The position numbers and the translations under genes are program-made. From Burkholderiales bacterium (GTDB lineage: Bacteria; Pseudomonadota; Gammaproteobacteria; Burkholderiales; SG8-41), in NCBI GenBank assembly GCA_030833315.1, contig JAURHM010000006.1, forward strand, positions 1 to 64,000: a stretch of 64,000 nucleotides of DNA. Reading direction: 5' to 3'. Of the stretch, positions 47,842 to 57,613 are shown in pieces. Below the pieces are notes generated by a model. That model was not told the origin of the DNA and did no database searches. It saw nothing but the letters and a program-made list of their open reading frames with translations. Positions within the stretch are counted from its first letter, which is position 1; every line of letters starts with the position of its first letter.

Positions 47842-48804
47842 TTATTCTTCCTTGATGTTGGCGGCTTTCACCACCTTGCGCCACTTCTCGATTTCAGCCT
47901 TGATGAAGGCCTGGCTCGCCGCCGGCGTCGTGCCGATCATCTCCGCGCTGTATTTTGCGAAGTTCTGCTGCACCTGCGGGGTTTTCATGACCTTATTCAT
48001 GTCTTCATTGATGCGCGTGACAATGGCCTTGGGCGTTTTCGCCGGCGCCAGCATCGCGGTGAAGGTACCCGCCTCAACACCGGTCACGCCGGCCTCCTTG
48101 GTCGTCGGCACTTCCGGCAATTCGGGGGAACGGTTGGTCGCATTCACCGCCAGCGCCCGGACCTTGCCGCCCTTGATATGGCCGATGGCCGAGGAGATCT
48201 GGTCGAACATCACGTCGATACGGCCGCCGATCAGATCGAGCATCGCCGGATTGCCGCCCTTGTACGGCACATGCGTGAACTTTGTGCCGGTGATGCCCTG
48301 AAACAGTTCACCCGCAAGCCGGCCGGTGGAAAAGTTGCCCGACGAGCCCATGATCAATTCGCCGCGGGATTTGGCGTAGGGAATGAACTCCTTCACCGTT
48401 TTCGCCGGCGACGACAGCGGCACCAGCATGATCACCGGCACGTTGGACGCCAGGTTGATGGTTTCGAAATCCTTCACCGGGTCGTAACGCAGCTTGGTGG
48501 AAACGACTGGCGCAATGGTCAGCGAACCGGTCGAGGAAAACAGCAGCGTGTAACCGTCGGGCTGCGAAGTCGCAACGATTTCGGAACCCACGGCGCCGCC
48601 GGCACCGGCGCGGTTATCGATGATCAGGTTACGGCCCAGCAGCTCACCGAGACCCGGCGTGATCGTGCGCGCAGTCAGGTCGACATTGCCGCCGGGTGCG
48701 AAGGGCACGATGACGCGGATCGGGCGCTCGGGCCAGGCTGCGGCGGCATTCATCGCCACCGTCACCAACAGGACGCAGAAAAAGTCGGTAAATCGATATT
48801 TCAT
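47842..48804 (-). CDS. Bug/TctC family substrate-binding protein
   Basis: WPERPIRVIVPFAPGGNVDLTARTITPGLGELLGRNLIIDNRAGAGGAVGSEIVATSQPDGY. Confidence 0.92.
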   Translation of the reverse strand: MKYRFTDFFCVLLVTVAMNAAAAWPERPIRVIVPFAPGGNVDLTARTITPGLGELLGRNLIIDNRAGAGGAVGSEIVATSQPDGYTLLFSSTGSLTIAPVVSTKLRYDPVKDFETINLASNVPVIMLVPLSSPAKTVKEFIPYAKSRGELIMGSSGNFSTGRLAGELFQGITGTKFTHVPYKGGNPAMLDLIGGRIDVMFDQISSAIGHIKGGKVRALAVNATNRSPELPEVPTTKEAGVTGVEAGTFTAMLAPAKTPKAIVTRINEDMNKVMKTPQVQQNFAKYSAEMIGTTPAASQAFIKAEIEKWRKVVKAANIKEE

Positions 48805-48967
48805 TGCTGGCTCCGGATCGGGCTTCACAATGAAGCCTTCTTGAGAATGGGTTGCCGGTTTCTACTGAAGATGCCGGGAGATACCCGCTTGGGCGAATCA
48901 AGGGCTTCCGCTAAACTGCGGCTGGATTTTACAGGCATCCAGCCGGTATTTTAATCACGGAGCAAAC

Positions 48968-49351
48968 ATGGACCCGAAACACATCGAAGCCGGTCTCGCC
49001 ATCCGCCGCAAAGTCATGGGCGATCAGCATGTCAACAAGCGCCAGACCAGCACGGACAAGTACACCAGACAACAGCAGGAACTGGTCAATGGATTTTCCT
49101 GGGGCCAGATCTGGACAAGGCCGCAGCTGACGCTCAAGGAACGCAGCCTGGTCACGCTGGCCTTCATCTGCGCCGCCGACAGGATGGATGAGCTGCCCGG
49201 ACATATCCGGGGCGCCCTCAACAACGGCGCGACCCCTGATGAAATCGTCGAGGTTTTCGTGCAAGCTGCCGTTTACTGCGGCTTTCCCTCCTCAAATACC
49301 GCTGTACGGCGGTGCGTGGAGGTTTTCAAGGAGCTGGGCGTCGTTACTTGA
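48968..49351 (+). CDS. Carboxymuconolactone decarboxylase family protein
   Basis: 127 aa; WTRPQLTLKERSLVTLAFICAADRMDELPGHIRGALNNGATPDEIVEVFVQAAVYCGFPSS. Confidence 0.9.
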   Translation: MDPKHIEAGLAIRRKVMGDQHVNKRQTSTDKYTRQQQELVNGFSWGQIWTRPQLTLKERSLVTLAFICAADRMDELPGHIRGALNNGATPDEIVEVFVQAAVYCGFPSSNTAVRRCVEVFKELGVVT

Positions 49352-50342
49352 CGGACATACCCAGATCGTCGAGGGCTTTTTTCAGTTCACCGTACTGCGT
49401 CTTCAGATAGGTCTGGGTCTCCCTGCTCGTCATGAACAGGGCTTCGAACTCGTTGTCATCGATGTCCTTTTTCCATTCCGGCGTTACCGCCATCCGGCCC
49501 AGCGTCGCCTCCCAGTAGGTGACCTGTTGCGGCGTCATCGCCTTGGGGCCCACCATCATGCGGCCGTTGCTGATCACCACGTTGTAACCCTGTTCGCGCA
49601 AAGTCGGTACTGCGGCAAAGGATCCCTCAAGCCGCTTCTCCGATGTCACGCCAAGGACGCGAATCTTGCCCCCCTGCAAGTGGGGCACGACATTGTTGGC
49701 TGCTGAAGCCATCAGATCGACATGTCCACCCAGCACGGCGGTCATGGCCTGGCCGCCACCCTGAAAAACGACTGCACGCAATTTCCGGGGGTCGGAACCC
49801 GACAGCCGCGCCAGGCGCGCCATCGCGATATGGTTGGCGCTGCCGAGACTGCTGCCGACGGAGAAACTGACCGAGGCGGGATCCTTGCGCAAGCGTTCGG
49901 AAAGGTCCTTGATCGAGCGGATCGGCGACTCGGCGCGTACGCTGATCGCCACCGATTCAGTAAACAGGTTGGCGACCATCGTAAGGTCGGTGTAATTGAT
50001 ATTCGAACGACCGGTGATGTGATTGGTCAGCAGCGTCGGATTGGCAATCGCGATGAAATGACCGTCCGCGGCCTTCTGATTGAGATAAGTCCAGGCCACC
50101 AGACCGCCACCACCCGGCTTATTCTGCACCGTGGCCGCCACCGGCAAAATCCGGCCTTCCTGCAAAATCCGCTGAACCGTGCGCGCGGACTTGTCCTGTC
50201 CGCCACCGGCGCCGGTGGCAACAATGATCTCGACCACGCGATCCGGTTTCCACTCAGCCGCGCCAGCTGCGCCGGGCATCGCCAGCATTGCGCAACAGGT
50301 CACAACCCCCAGCCACTGCACTCCCCTGAACCTGACCTCCAT
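49344..50342 (-). CDS. Bug/TctC family substrate-binding protein (divergent)
   Basis: WKPDRVVEIIVATGAGGGQDKSARTVQRIL...VAATVQNKPGGGGLVAWTYLNQKAADGH. Confidence 0.88.
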   Translation of the reverse strand: MEVRFRGVQWLGVVTCCAMLAMPGAAGAAEWKPDRVVEIIVATGAGGGQDKSARTVQRILQEGRILPVAATVQNKPGGGGLVAWTYLNQKAADGHFIAIANPTLLTNHITGRSNINYTDLTMVANLFTESVAISVRAESPIRSIKDLSERLRKDPASVSFSVGSSLGSANHIAMARLARLSGSDPRKLRAVVFQGGGQAMTAVLGGHVDLMASAANNVVPHLQGGKIRVLGVTSEKRLEGSFAAVPTLREQGYNVVISNGRMMVGPKAMTPQQVTYWEATLGRMAVTPEWKKDIDDNEFEALFMTSRETQTYLKTQYGELKKALDDLGMSVK

Positions 50343-50364
50343 CATCTCCTCCTGCCCTGAATAA

Positions 50365-51453
50365 TCACGCTGCCGCATTGACCTTGACCGGTTGACCGGT
50401 TCTGAGCGATTCCTCCATGGCCAGCGTCACCGCAAGCGTCTGGCGTGCCTGGGACGGCGTTGAATGCAGCGCAGGCGTCCCGGCTGTCAGGTGGTCAATC
50501 CAGGCACGCGTTTCGCTTGCCACCGGCCCAAGAAACTCGTCCATGGCCCAGTCGCCCGGCGTGCCGCTGCCGAGGAAAGCCATGTTGACTTCGTGCCCGG
50601 GAATATAGACATGCCCGACGCCATGATCGCTGTAGAGCATGCGGTCGGTATGGTCATCGTCGAGCAGCATCACGCCGTCAGGACCCAGCAGCTCAACGCG
50701 CGCCGCGTGTCCGAGAACCGGAAAACCTTTGGGCAAGGCGTAGCTGACGCTCATCGCGATGACAGCGCCATCGGCACAGGTCAGGATCGCATGCGCGAGA
50801 TCCGTGGTGTTGTGCCCCGAATTCAGCAGCACGCCGCGCTTGCCCCGGGCCACCACTTCGACAACCGGATTGTTCTCGAAAAACCAGCCCATCAGGTCAA
50901 TGTAGTAGGTGAGCCCGGAAGTAGGACTGTTCTCCGGCAGGCGCGAGAGGGTTTGCATCGCCTGCGATCGGGTATTGAACAACCGTACTACCGCACCCGT
51001 CAGCGCACCGAGCCGGCCGCGCCGGAGCTGTTCCTTCGCAATCATGTAACGCTTTTTGAAGCGACGGCTGAAGCCGACATGCAGCGTTGCGCCCCGATCG
51101 GCATGCCGGCGCGCGGTATCGATCAGCAGATCGGCGTCAGCCAGCTTCAGCGCTATGGGTTTTTCGACAAAAACTTTTTTGCCCATCTCCAGCGCCTGCA
51201 CCACCGGCTGCACATGCTCGAGTTCGATCGTCGATACCACGACCGCATCAACCTCCGGCCTCGAAATCACTTCAAGATTGTCGCCGGACCAGAACTGAGC
51301 GCCGCATTGTGCTGCCAGCTTTTCCGCCTTTGCAGGCTCACGGTCGGACACCGCCACAAAATTTACTGCAGGGTGACGGGACGCCATGACGGCCCGCAAG
51401 GTGCCAATCCGCCCGGATCCGACGACGGCAACGCCGATTGTTTTCTGATGCAT
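50365..51453 (-). CDS. Gfo/Idh/MocA family oxidoreductase (inositol 2-dehydrogenase-like)
   Basis: 362 aa; IGVAVVGSGRIGTLRAVMASRHPAVNFVAVSDR, VFVEKPIALKLADADLLI. Confidence 0.9.
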   Translation of the reverse strand: MHQKTIGVAVVGSGRIGTLRAVMASRHPAVNFVAVSDREPAKAEKLAAQCGAQFWSGDNLEVISRPEVDAVVVSTIELEHVQPVVQALEMGKKVFVEKPIALKLADADLLIDTARRHADRGATLHVGFSRRFKKRYMIAKEQLRRGRLGALTGAVVRLFNTRSQAMQTLSRLPENSPTSGLTYYIDLMGWFFENNPVVEVVARGKRGVLLNSGHNTTDLAHAILTCADGAVIAMSVSYALPKGFPVLGHAARVELLGPDGVMLLDDDHTDRMLYSDHGVGHVYIPGHEVNMAFLGSGTPGDWAMDEFLGPVASETRAWIDHLTAGTPALHSTPSQARQTLAVTLAMEESLRTGQPVKVNAAA

Positions 51454-51472
51454 GTCAGGAAGGCTCTGGAAA

Positions 51473-53620
51473 TCAGGCGCTCAGCGCAGCAACAATGCGG
51501 TCGCGCGTGAACGGCATGTCGCGCAGCCGTGCACCGATGGCATTGTAAATGGCATTGCCAATCGCACCCGATACGGGACCCTGCGTGCCCTCGCCTGCGC
51601 CTACCGGCGGCGCTTCGGGCCGGTTGATCAGCGCAACCTCGATCTCCGGCACTTCAACAAAACTGAGGATCGGGTAATCGAGCCAGTTGCGCGTGGTGAT
51701 GCCGACCTTGTCGAAATCGACACGCTCCTTCAGCGTCCAGCTCGCACTCTGGATCATGCCGCCTTCGATCTGGTTGATCACCCCATCGGGATTGATCGCC
51801 TGACCGACATCGACCGCGCCCCACAGCTTGGTGACGCGAACATCTTCGGCAATATGCACTTCGGCGATCACCGCGATATACGCCGCAAGATTCTTGTAAC
51901 GCGCGAAACCGATGCCGCGACCGCGTTCGCCGTCGCCCTTCTCATTGGGTTTCCACCTCGCCATCTGTGCCACTTTTTCGATGACCGCCTTGGCGCGGGG
52001 ATCTATCAGGTGGCGCAGGCGGAATTCCACCGGATCGGCGCCCGCCGCTTCCGCCAGCTCATCGATGAAACATTCGATGGCATAGGCGTTGGCATGACCG
52101 CCCAGCGCGCGCAGCGCAGAAGTGCGCAGCGGCGATTGGCGGATCAGGTGGTTGGTGACTTTCTGGTTGGGGAAATCGTACAGCGGCACCGCATTGCGAT
52201 GGCTGCCGCCGCCGGGCAGCGGCGGATTGCCGGGCTTGGCTGCGGGCAGTGGTTTTTCCAGATGCCAGGCCGCCAGCAGGTTGACACCACCCTTGCCGCC
52301 GGGCCGCGTGCTGTGCGCGTGACTCCACAACTCATGCCCCCAATTGACGATATTGCCTTTGTCGTCGAGCGAGGCATTGAGCCTGACCACCATCGGTGAA
52401 CTGAAGGGCTCCCAGGCGAATTCATCTTCGCGCATCCACTGCACACGCACCGGCTTGCCGGGCACCGCGCGCGCCAGCAGCACGGCGTCGAGCGTGACGT
52501 CGTCGGCGGCGTTGTGGCCGTAACAGCCTGCCCCTTCGGCGTGGGTGATGATGATGTCCTGCTCGGGCATGCCCAGCACCTGCGCCATGTCACCGCGCAG
52601 CGGATAAATGCCCTGGCTGTGCGTCCAGATCCACAACTTGCCGCTGTCCGCACCGCTACCCCACTGCGCCAGCGCGCAGGACGGCGCGAGTGAAGCGTGG
52701 GCGAGATAGGGTTTGGTGTATTCGGCGCTGAGCTGCTTCGCGCCCGCAGTCGACGGATCGCCCTTGGTGCTGATGACTTCGCTTTCGGCCTGCGCCTGCA
52801 ACGTCAGCAGATGGCGCGGATCGTTGGCGGGCAATTCGGGGCCGTTATTCCATTGCGCAATGCGCGCAAGACGGCGCTCGGCGCGGATCGCCTGCTCTTC
52901 GCGCTGGGCCACCACGCCGAGGAAATTGCCGTCGCGCACGACGGCAACGACGCCCGGCATCTGCTCGACTTCCTTGAGATCGATGGCTTTCAGCGTCGCC
53001 TTCGGTCCCGGCGGACGGCTGATGCGTCCATGCAGCAGCCCTTCCGGCTGCATGTCCTGCACAAAGGACGGCTTGCCCGTGACCTTGTTCGGGATGTCGA
53101 CGCGCTCCAGCGAAGTGCCAACAACGACATGTTCCTGCGGCAGCTTGGCGGTGATATCGAAGGTCGCCTCGCGCGCCAGCAGATCCGGCGTGGCGAGTTC
53201 CCAATACGTAACCGATCCGCCGCCGCGCGCCGAGACCACGCCGTCGGCAACCGTGAGGCTTTCCAGCGTCACACCAAGCTTCTGCGCCGCGCGGGTCAGC
53301 AGCAGGTCGCGCGTTTCGGCGGCGACATGGCGCAATGCTAATCCACTTTCCTGGATCGAGCGGCTGCCCGAGGTGATGCCTTCATCGGGGCTGAATGCGG
53401 TGCTCGCGGCCTTCAAACGGATGCGCGAGACATCGATGTCGAGTTCTTCGGCGGTCATTTGCATCACCGCGGTGAGAATGCCCTGACCGATTTCGACTTT
53501 GCCGGTGTACAGCGTCACTGTGCCGTCGGCGTTGATGGATAACCAGCGATCGAGACGGCGGTTGGTATCGAGACTGCCCGGCAGTTTGCGTGCGGGGGCT
53601 GCGGTATTGGCCTGTGCCAT
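51473..53620 (-). CDS. Xanthine dehydrogenase family molybdopterin-binding subunit (nicotinate dehydrogenase B/IorB-like)
   Basis: Likely start MAQANTAAPARKLPGSLDTNRRLDRWLSINADGTVTLYTGKVEIGQGILTAVMQMTAEELDI; QWMREDEFAWEPFSSPM; PLRTSALRALGGHANAYAIECFIDELA. Confidence 0.9.
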   Translation of the reverse strand: MAQANTAAPARKLPGSLDTNRRLDRWLSINADGTVTLYTGKVEIGQGILTAVMQMTAEELDIDVSRIRLKAASTAFSPDEGITSGSRSIQESGLALRHVAAETRDLLLTRAAQKLGVTLESLTVADGVVSARGGGSVTYWELATPDLLAREATFDITAKLPQEHVVVGTSLERVDIPNKVTGKPSFVQDMQPEGLLHGRISRPPGPKATLKAIDLKEVEQMPGVVAVVRDGNFLGVVAQREEQAIRAERRLARIAQWNNGPELPANDPRHLLTLQAQAESEVISTKGDPSTAGAKQLSAEYTKPYLAHASLAPSCALAQWGSGADSGKLWIWTHSQGIYPLRGDMAQVLGMPEQDIIITHAEGAGCYGHNAADDVTLDAVLLARAVPGKPVRVQWMREDEFAWEPFSSPMVVRLNASLDDKGNIVNWGHELWSHAHSTRPGGKGGVNLLAAWHLEKPLPAAKPGNPPLPGGGSHRNAVPLYDFPNQKVTNHLIRQSPLRTSALRALGGHANAYAIECFIDELAEAAGADPVEFRLRHLIDPRAKAVIEKVAQMARWKPNEKGDGERGRGIGFARYKNLAAYIAVIAEVHIAEDVRVTKLWGAVDVGQAINPDGVINQIEGGMIQSASWTLKERVDFDKVGITTRNWLDYPILSFVEVPEIEVALINRPEAPPVGAGEGTQGPVSGAIGNAIYNAIGARLRDMPFTRDRIVAALSA

Positions 53621-54090
53621 TATTGTTCTCCCCGGAGTTCTTTGGCTGCGCGCTTGATCGCACGCAGGATGCGACTGTGCGTGCCGCAGCGGCAAAGATT
53701 GCCTTCGAGCGCCTTGCGGATCTCGGCGTCGGACGGGTTGTTGTTGACGTCAAGCAAGGCTTTCGCCGACATCAGGATGCCGCTGGCGCAATAACCGCAC
53801 TGCGCGGCCTGTTCGGCGATGAAGGCCTGCTGCAGCGGATGCATGGCCGCATCAGTGCCGAGCGCTTCGACGGTGGTGATCGGTTTGCCGACCACCGCGG
53901 ACACCGGTACGTCGCAGGACTGCACCGGTTTGCCATCGATGATCACGGTGCATGCGCCGCACTGGCCGAGGCCGCAGCCGTAACGCGAGCCGATCAGTCC
54001 AAGGTCGTTGCGCAGGGCATAGAGCAGCGGGGTTTCCGCGTCGGCCTGAACCTCACGCGGTTTGCCGTTTACCTGTATCGTCAGAGCCAT
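53620..54090 (-). CDS. (2Fe-2S)-binding subunit of molybdenum hydroxylase
   Basis: 156 aa; [58 protein letters not shown]. Confidence 0.93.
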   Translation of the reverse strand: MALTIQVNGKPREVQADAETPLLYALRNDLGLIGSRYGCGLGQCGACTVIIDGKPVQSCDVPVSAVVGKPITTVEALGTDAAMHPLQQAFIAEQAAQCGYCASGILMSAKALLDVNNNPSDAEIRKALEGNLCRCGTHSRILRAIKRAAKELRGEQ

Positions 54091-54194
54091 ATAAATTTAC
54101 CAATAAAAACAAATAGTTATAAATAACCCGCCTTGCCGTTGCCGGCCTGCAGGCCTATACTGCGCTTCCCCTCAACTGCCGTTCCGCACCCCTC

Positions 54195-54404
54195 ATGTCC
54201 GACCGCAACGAGACCGACGCCATCGAAGCACGCATCGCCGAGCTCAAGCTGGAGCATCGCGATCTCGATGACGTGATCTTGCGGCTCACGCAAACGCCGG
54301 TGATCGATCAACTGCAGCTGCAGCGGATGAAAAAACGCAAGCTGATGGTCAAGGACCAGATCGCGCTGCTCGAGCGGCAACTGACGCCGGACATTCCCGC
54401 CTAA
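54195..54404 (+). CDS. YdcH family (DUF465) small protein
   Basis: 69 aa; RIAELKLEHRDLDDVILRLTQTPVIDQLQLQRMKKRKLMVKDQIALLERQL. Confidence 0.85.
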   Translation: MSDRNETDAIEARIAELKLEHRDLDDVILRLTQTPVIDQLQLQRMKKRKLMVKDQIALLERQLTPDIPA

Positions 54405-54904
54405 GCAGTACTGCGGCGGGAGCGCATCGCCAGCCACACCAGCGCAACACCCAGCAGGACAAACCACAGCAGCGACCAGCCGGGTATCGTCAGCCCGAGA
54501 AAACGCCATCCGGCTTCGGCACATTCGCCCGAACCCGACAAGACCTTTTCCAGCATGCGCGTCACCGCATACTGCTCCAGCATGTATGACAAGCCTGGCC
54601 CACAGGCCGGCACCTGGTCCGGCGGCAGGCTTTGCAGCCAGACATGGCGCGCGGCAATACCCGCGCCGGTCAATGCAAACAATCCGCCGAGCAGGGCATA
54701 AACTGCCGCACCGGTTTTGCCCGGGCCATGCAGTGCAGCGACCACAAAAACCAGACCCAGCGCGATAAACGCGACGCGCTGGAATACACACAGCGGGCAG
54801 GGTTCCAGGCCTTCAACATGCTGCAGATAGAGACCGAAACCCAGCAGTGCGGCGCAGATGAGCGCACCCAGCAGATAAGCGATACGTTTGTTCATAAGCT
54901 CCAT
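54401..54904 (-). CDS. dsbB: Disulfide bond formation protein B
   Basis: 167 aa; LQHVEGLEPCPLCVFQRVAFIALGLVF (CPLC motif), PACGPGLSYMLEQY, CAEAGWRFLGLTIPGWSL. Confidence 0.9.
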   Translation of the reverse strand: MELMNKRIAYLLGALICAALLGFGLYLQHVEGLEPCPLCVFQRVAFIALGLVFVVAALHGPGKTGAAVYALLGGLFALTGAGIAARHVWLQSLPPDQVPACGPGLSYMLEQYAVTRMLEKVLSGSGECAEAGWRFLGLTIPGWSLLWFVLLGVALVWLAMRSRRSTA

Positions 54905-54907
54905 ACT

Positions 54908-55396
54908 TTACACATAAGCCAGCAGTCGGCCGCAGGCAATGATACCGATCCAGATCAGCAGCGAAACCGCTGCATGCAATTTGGCAAGCGCAGGCACCGC
55001 AACATTGCTGTCCCAGACGGCCGCGCCGCGAAACACGCCGGCGTGAAACAGTGCCGCATTAAGTCCGGCGCAGAACAGCAAAGACATCTTGATCACAAAC
55101 GCCGGGTTGGCAATCAGATCCCCGGCGTGCGCGATGAACATCAGAAACCCCGACGGCACGATCAGCAGCAGCGCGCCGAAACTCCACGGCAGTGCATGAC
55201 GCGCCAGCGCTCGCACCGGCAACGCCCGGGTCAATCCCAGCAGCCGCAGGTCGAACACCAGCACCGACCCCACCAGTATGACAAAACCGAGGATGTGCAC
55301 AATCTCGACCGCAGGATACAGCCAGAGTTCCTGGCGCATGGCGACCGCCAGCGGCAGGCGCTCGATCGCAGCAAGCGGCGCGCCGGGATCGGTCAT
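54908..55396 (-). CDS. Hypothetical integral membrane protein (DUF6644/CopD-like)
   Basis: 162 aa with about 4 TM segments; PAVEIVHILGFVILVGSVLVFDLRLLGL. Confidence 0.7.
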   Translation of the reverse strand: MTDPGAPLAAIERLPLAVAMRQELWLYPAVEIVHILGFVILVGSVLVFDLRLLGLTRALPVRALARHALPWSFGALLLIVPSGFLMFIAHAGDLIANPAFVIKMSLLFCAGLNAALFHAGVFRGAAVWDSNVAVPALAKLHAAVSLLIWIGIIACGRLLAYV

Positions 55397-55749
55397 CGCA
55401 GCTCGACGGTTTTGCCGCCGACGATGATGCGCTCGGCGCGCATTTCATCCGGTTTGCTGCGATTGGGGTAACCAACAACGGTCACCGTGCTTCCCGACTT
55501 GAGGTCAGCCGGCGGCAGTCCGCGCGCGGTCATCCGCGACGGCGGCGCGAGTACGGCATGCCAGGTCTTGCCCGGCACCACCAGCTGGATATGACCGTGC
55601 GGATGTTCATATCCGGATTCGGCGATGGTGCCGGTCAGCTTGAGTTCCTTGCTGCTGTCGTATTCGCTCCAGCCATGGTGCGCCAGCGCCGGCAGACCCA
55701 GCACGGCCGCCAATGTTGTTGATGCGGCCAACAATAGAATTTTCAGCAT
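55393..55749 (-). CDS. DUF6152 family periplasmic protein
   Basis: 118 aa; signal peptide, LAHHGWSEYDSSKELKLTGTI...HPHGHIQL; ATGA overlap with downstream gene. Confidence 0.75.
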   Translation of the reverse strand: MLKILLLAASTTLAAVLGLPALAHHGWSEYDSSKELKLTGTIAESGYEHPHGHIQLVVPGKTWHAVLAPPSRMTARGLPPADLKSGSTVTVVGYPNRSKPDEMRAERIIVGGKTVELR

Positions 55750-55810
55750 GTCCGGGCTCCTCTTGCGCCACGCGGATTGCGCGGGCGCGTTACTTTATAC
55801 TTAATCGAAT

Positions 55811-56227
55811 ATGCGAGTCACGCGCAGCATCACCATTGACGAATCGGAGTTGACCGAGCGTTTCATCCTGGCCTCCGGACCCGGCGGCCAGAACGTCAAC
55901 AAGGTCGCCACTGCGGTCGAGCTGCGCTTTGATGTCGCCCATTCAAAAAGCCTGCCCGCAGCGGTGCGCGAACGCCTGATTGCACTCGCCGGCAAACGCT
56001 TGTCCTCTGCCGGCATCCTGGTGATTGCCGCGCAACGCTTCCGCAGCCAGCCGCGTAACCGCGAGGACGCGCGTGAACGCCTCGCCGCACTGATCCGCGA
56101 AGCCGCGACACCGCCCAAGCTGCGCCGCGCCACCAGCCCGTCGAGGGCCGCCAAACGTCGGCGTGTCGATGACAAGCGTCAGTTGGGCGCGCGCAAACGC
56201 GAGCGCAGCGGCAGCGGCTGGGATTGA
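55811..56227 (+). CDS. arfB: Alternative ribosome-rescue factor ArfB (peptidyl-tRNA hydrolase)
   Basis: 138 aa; SGPGGQNVNKVATAVELRFD (GGQ) and basic C-terminal tail RAAKRRRVDDKRQLGARKRERSG. Confidence 0.92.
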   Translation: MRVTRSITIDESELTERFILASGPGGQNVNKVATAVELRFDVAHSKSLPAAVRERLIALAGKRLSSAGILVIAAQRFRSQPRNREDARERLAALIREAATPPKLRRATSPSRAAKRRRVDDKRQLGARKRERSGSGWD

Positions 56228-56421
56228 ATGTATCAGTATCCTTTAAAACTCTAATATTTAATAAAAACAATAACTTGAGCCGATAGACCGGCACTGAAAT
56301 CCCGATCAAATGGTTATAACAAACTGCTAAACTGCGTCGCCTCAAGAAATAAAGCCGTTCCTGCAAGCGCTTGCCAGCGGCAAGTGATTGAATCGCATTA
56401 ACAACCCACGGGAGATTATTC

Positions 56422-56877
56422 ATGAAGCACGCTCTGATCACCGCACTCATCGGCACCTCGACGCTACTGGCCAGCGGCACCGCGTCCGCGCAAGCGAAAC
56501 CGGAAGATGTCATCAAATACCGTAAGGCGCTGATGGTGATGCAGGCCAACAGTGTGCGTCCGCTCGCCGCAATGGCCAAAGGCCAGCGCCCCTACGACAA
56601 GGACATCGCCATCCGCAACGCCGCCATTCTGGAACTGACTGGCAAAATGATGATGGAAACCGTCGCTGCCGGCTCCGACAAAGGCGCCGAGACCCGCGCC
56701 AAGCCGGAAATCTGGTCGGACGCTGCCGGATATAAGAAAGTCTCGGACAACTACAGTGCTGAAGCCGCCAAACTTTCGGAAGCTGCAAAAGCCGGAAACG
56801 TTGACGCGCTCAAGGCCCAGATCGGCGGCGTCATCAAAGCCTGCGACTCCTGTCACGACGCGTATCGCAGCAAATAA
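56422..56877 (+). CDS. Cytochrome c' family protein
   Basis: 151 aa; signal peptide; KPEDVIKYRKALMVMQAN; C-terminal IKACDSCHDAYRSK haem motif. Confidence 0.9.
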   Translation: MKHALITALIGTSTLLASGTASAQAKPEDVIKYRKALMVMQANSVRPLAAMAKGQRPYDKDIAIRNAAILELTGKMMMETVAAGSDKGAETRAKPEIWSDAAGYKKVSDNYSAEAAKLSEAAKAGNVDALKAQIGGVIKACDSCHDAYRSK

Positions 56878-56898
56878 GCCTTCATAAACCGCGTCACG

Positions 56899-56928
56899 AA
56901 AAAAGCCGCCTCCGGGCGGCTTTTTTAT
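56899..56928. terminator. Bidirectional rho-independent terminator
   Basis: aaaaaaGCCGCCtccgGGCGGCttttttatt. Confidence 0.85.
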
Positions 56929-56944
56929 TGCCGGAGTTGCACCC

Positions 56945-57613
56945 TCAGATTCTGATCAGCGCCCAAACCCCTGCCGCACAGACCGCCAGCAATATCACAG
57001 CCAGCAACGCGCTGCGCATCGTCGCCGGCGCAGTACCCGCAGGCAGGTGCTTGCATCCGGTAAACATCGGCTTGATCAGATTCTCCGATTTATAGAACAG
57101 GTAAAACAGCACCGCGCTGATGTGCACACCGATCAGCGCCAGCAACAAATTGAAGTTGTATTTGTGGATGGTCGTCAGCCAGTCACTTAGCTCCTTGGTG
57201 ACATGCTTATAGAGCGGACCTTCAGTCAGTATGTCGTCATTGGAAAACAGCCCGGTGCCCGCCTGCACCAGAACGCAGAGCAGGATCAGCACGACACTGA
57301 TTCCGCCCAGCGGATTATGTCCGGCGAACTTCGCAGCGGTACGCGACGGCAAGGTGCGGATATAGGCAATGACGGCGCCGGGGCCGTAAATGAAACTGCT
57401 GAAACGCGCATGAGTACTGCCGACAAAACCCCAAATCACGCGGAACAGCACGAGCGCGAGCACGGCATACCCGGAATACAGATGCCATTCCATCCAGCCC
57501 ATCTCGCCGGACAGCCAAGAGAATGCAATCAGCAGCACCAGCGTCCAGTGGAAAAACCGTACCGGAATATCCCAGACCGGGGTTGCGCCGTTGTTGTGTT
57601 GCGTTTCTGGCAT
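56945..57613 (-). CDS. Cytochrome b561-type (cytochrome b/b6 domain) membrane protein
   Basis: 222 aa; VWDIPVRFFHWTLVLLIAFSWLSGE, LYSGYAVLALVLFRVIWGFVGSTHARF, GHNPLGGISVVLILLCVLVQAGTGLF. Confidence 0.9.
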   Translation of the reverse strand: MPETQHNNGATPVWDIPVRFFHWTLVLLIAFSWLSGEMGWMEWHLYSGYAVLALVLFRVIWGFVGSTHARFSSFIYGPGAVIAYIRTLPSRTAAKFAGHNPLGGISVVLILLCVLVQAGTGLFSNDDILTEGPLYKHVTKELSDWLTTIHKYNFNLLLALIGVHISAVLFYLFYKSENLIKPMFTGCKHLPAGTAPATMRSALLAVILLAVCAAGVWALIRI

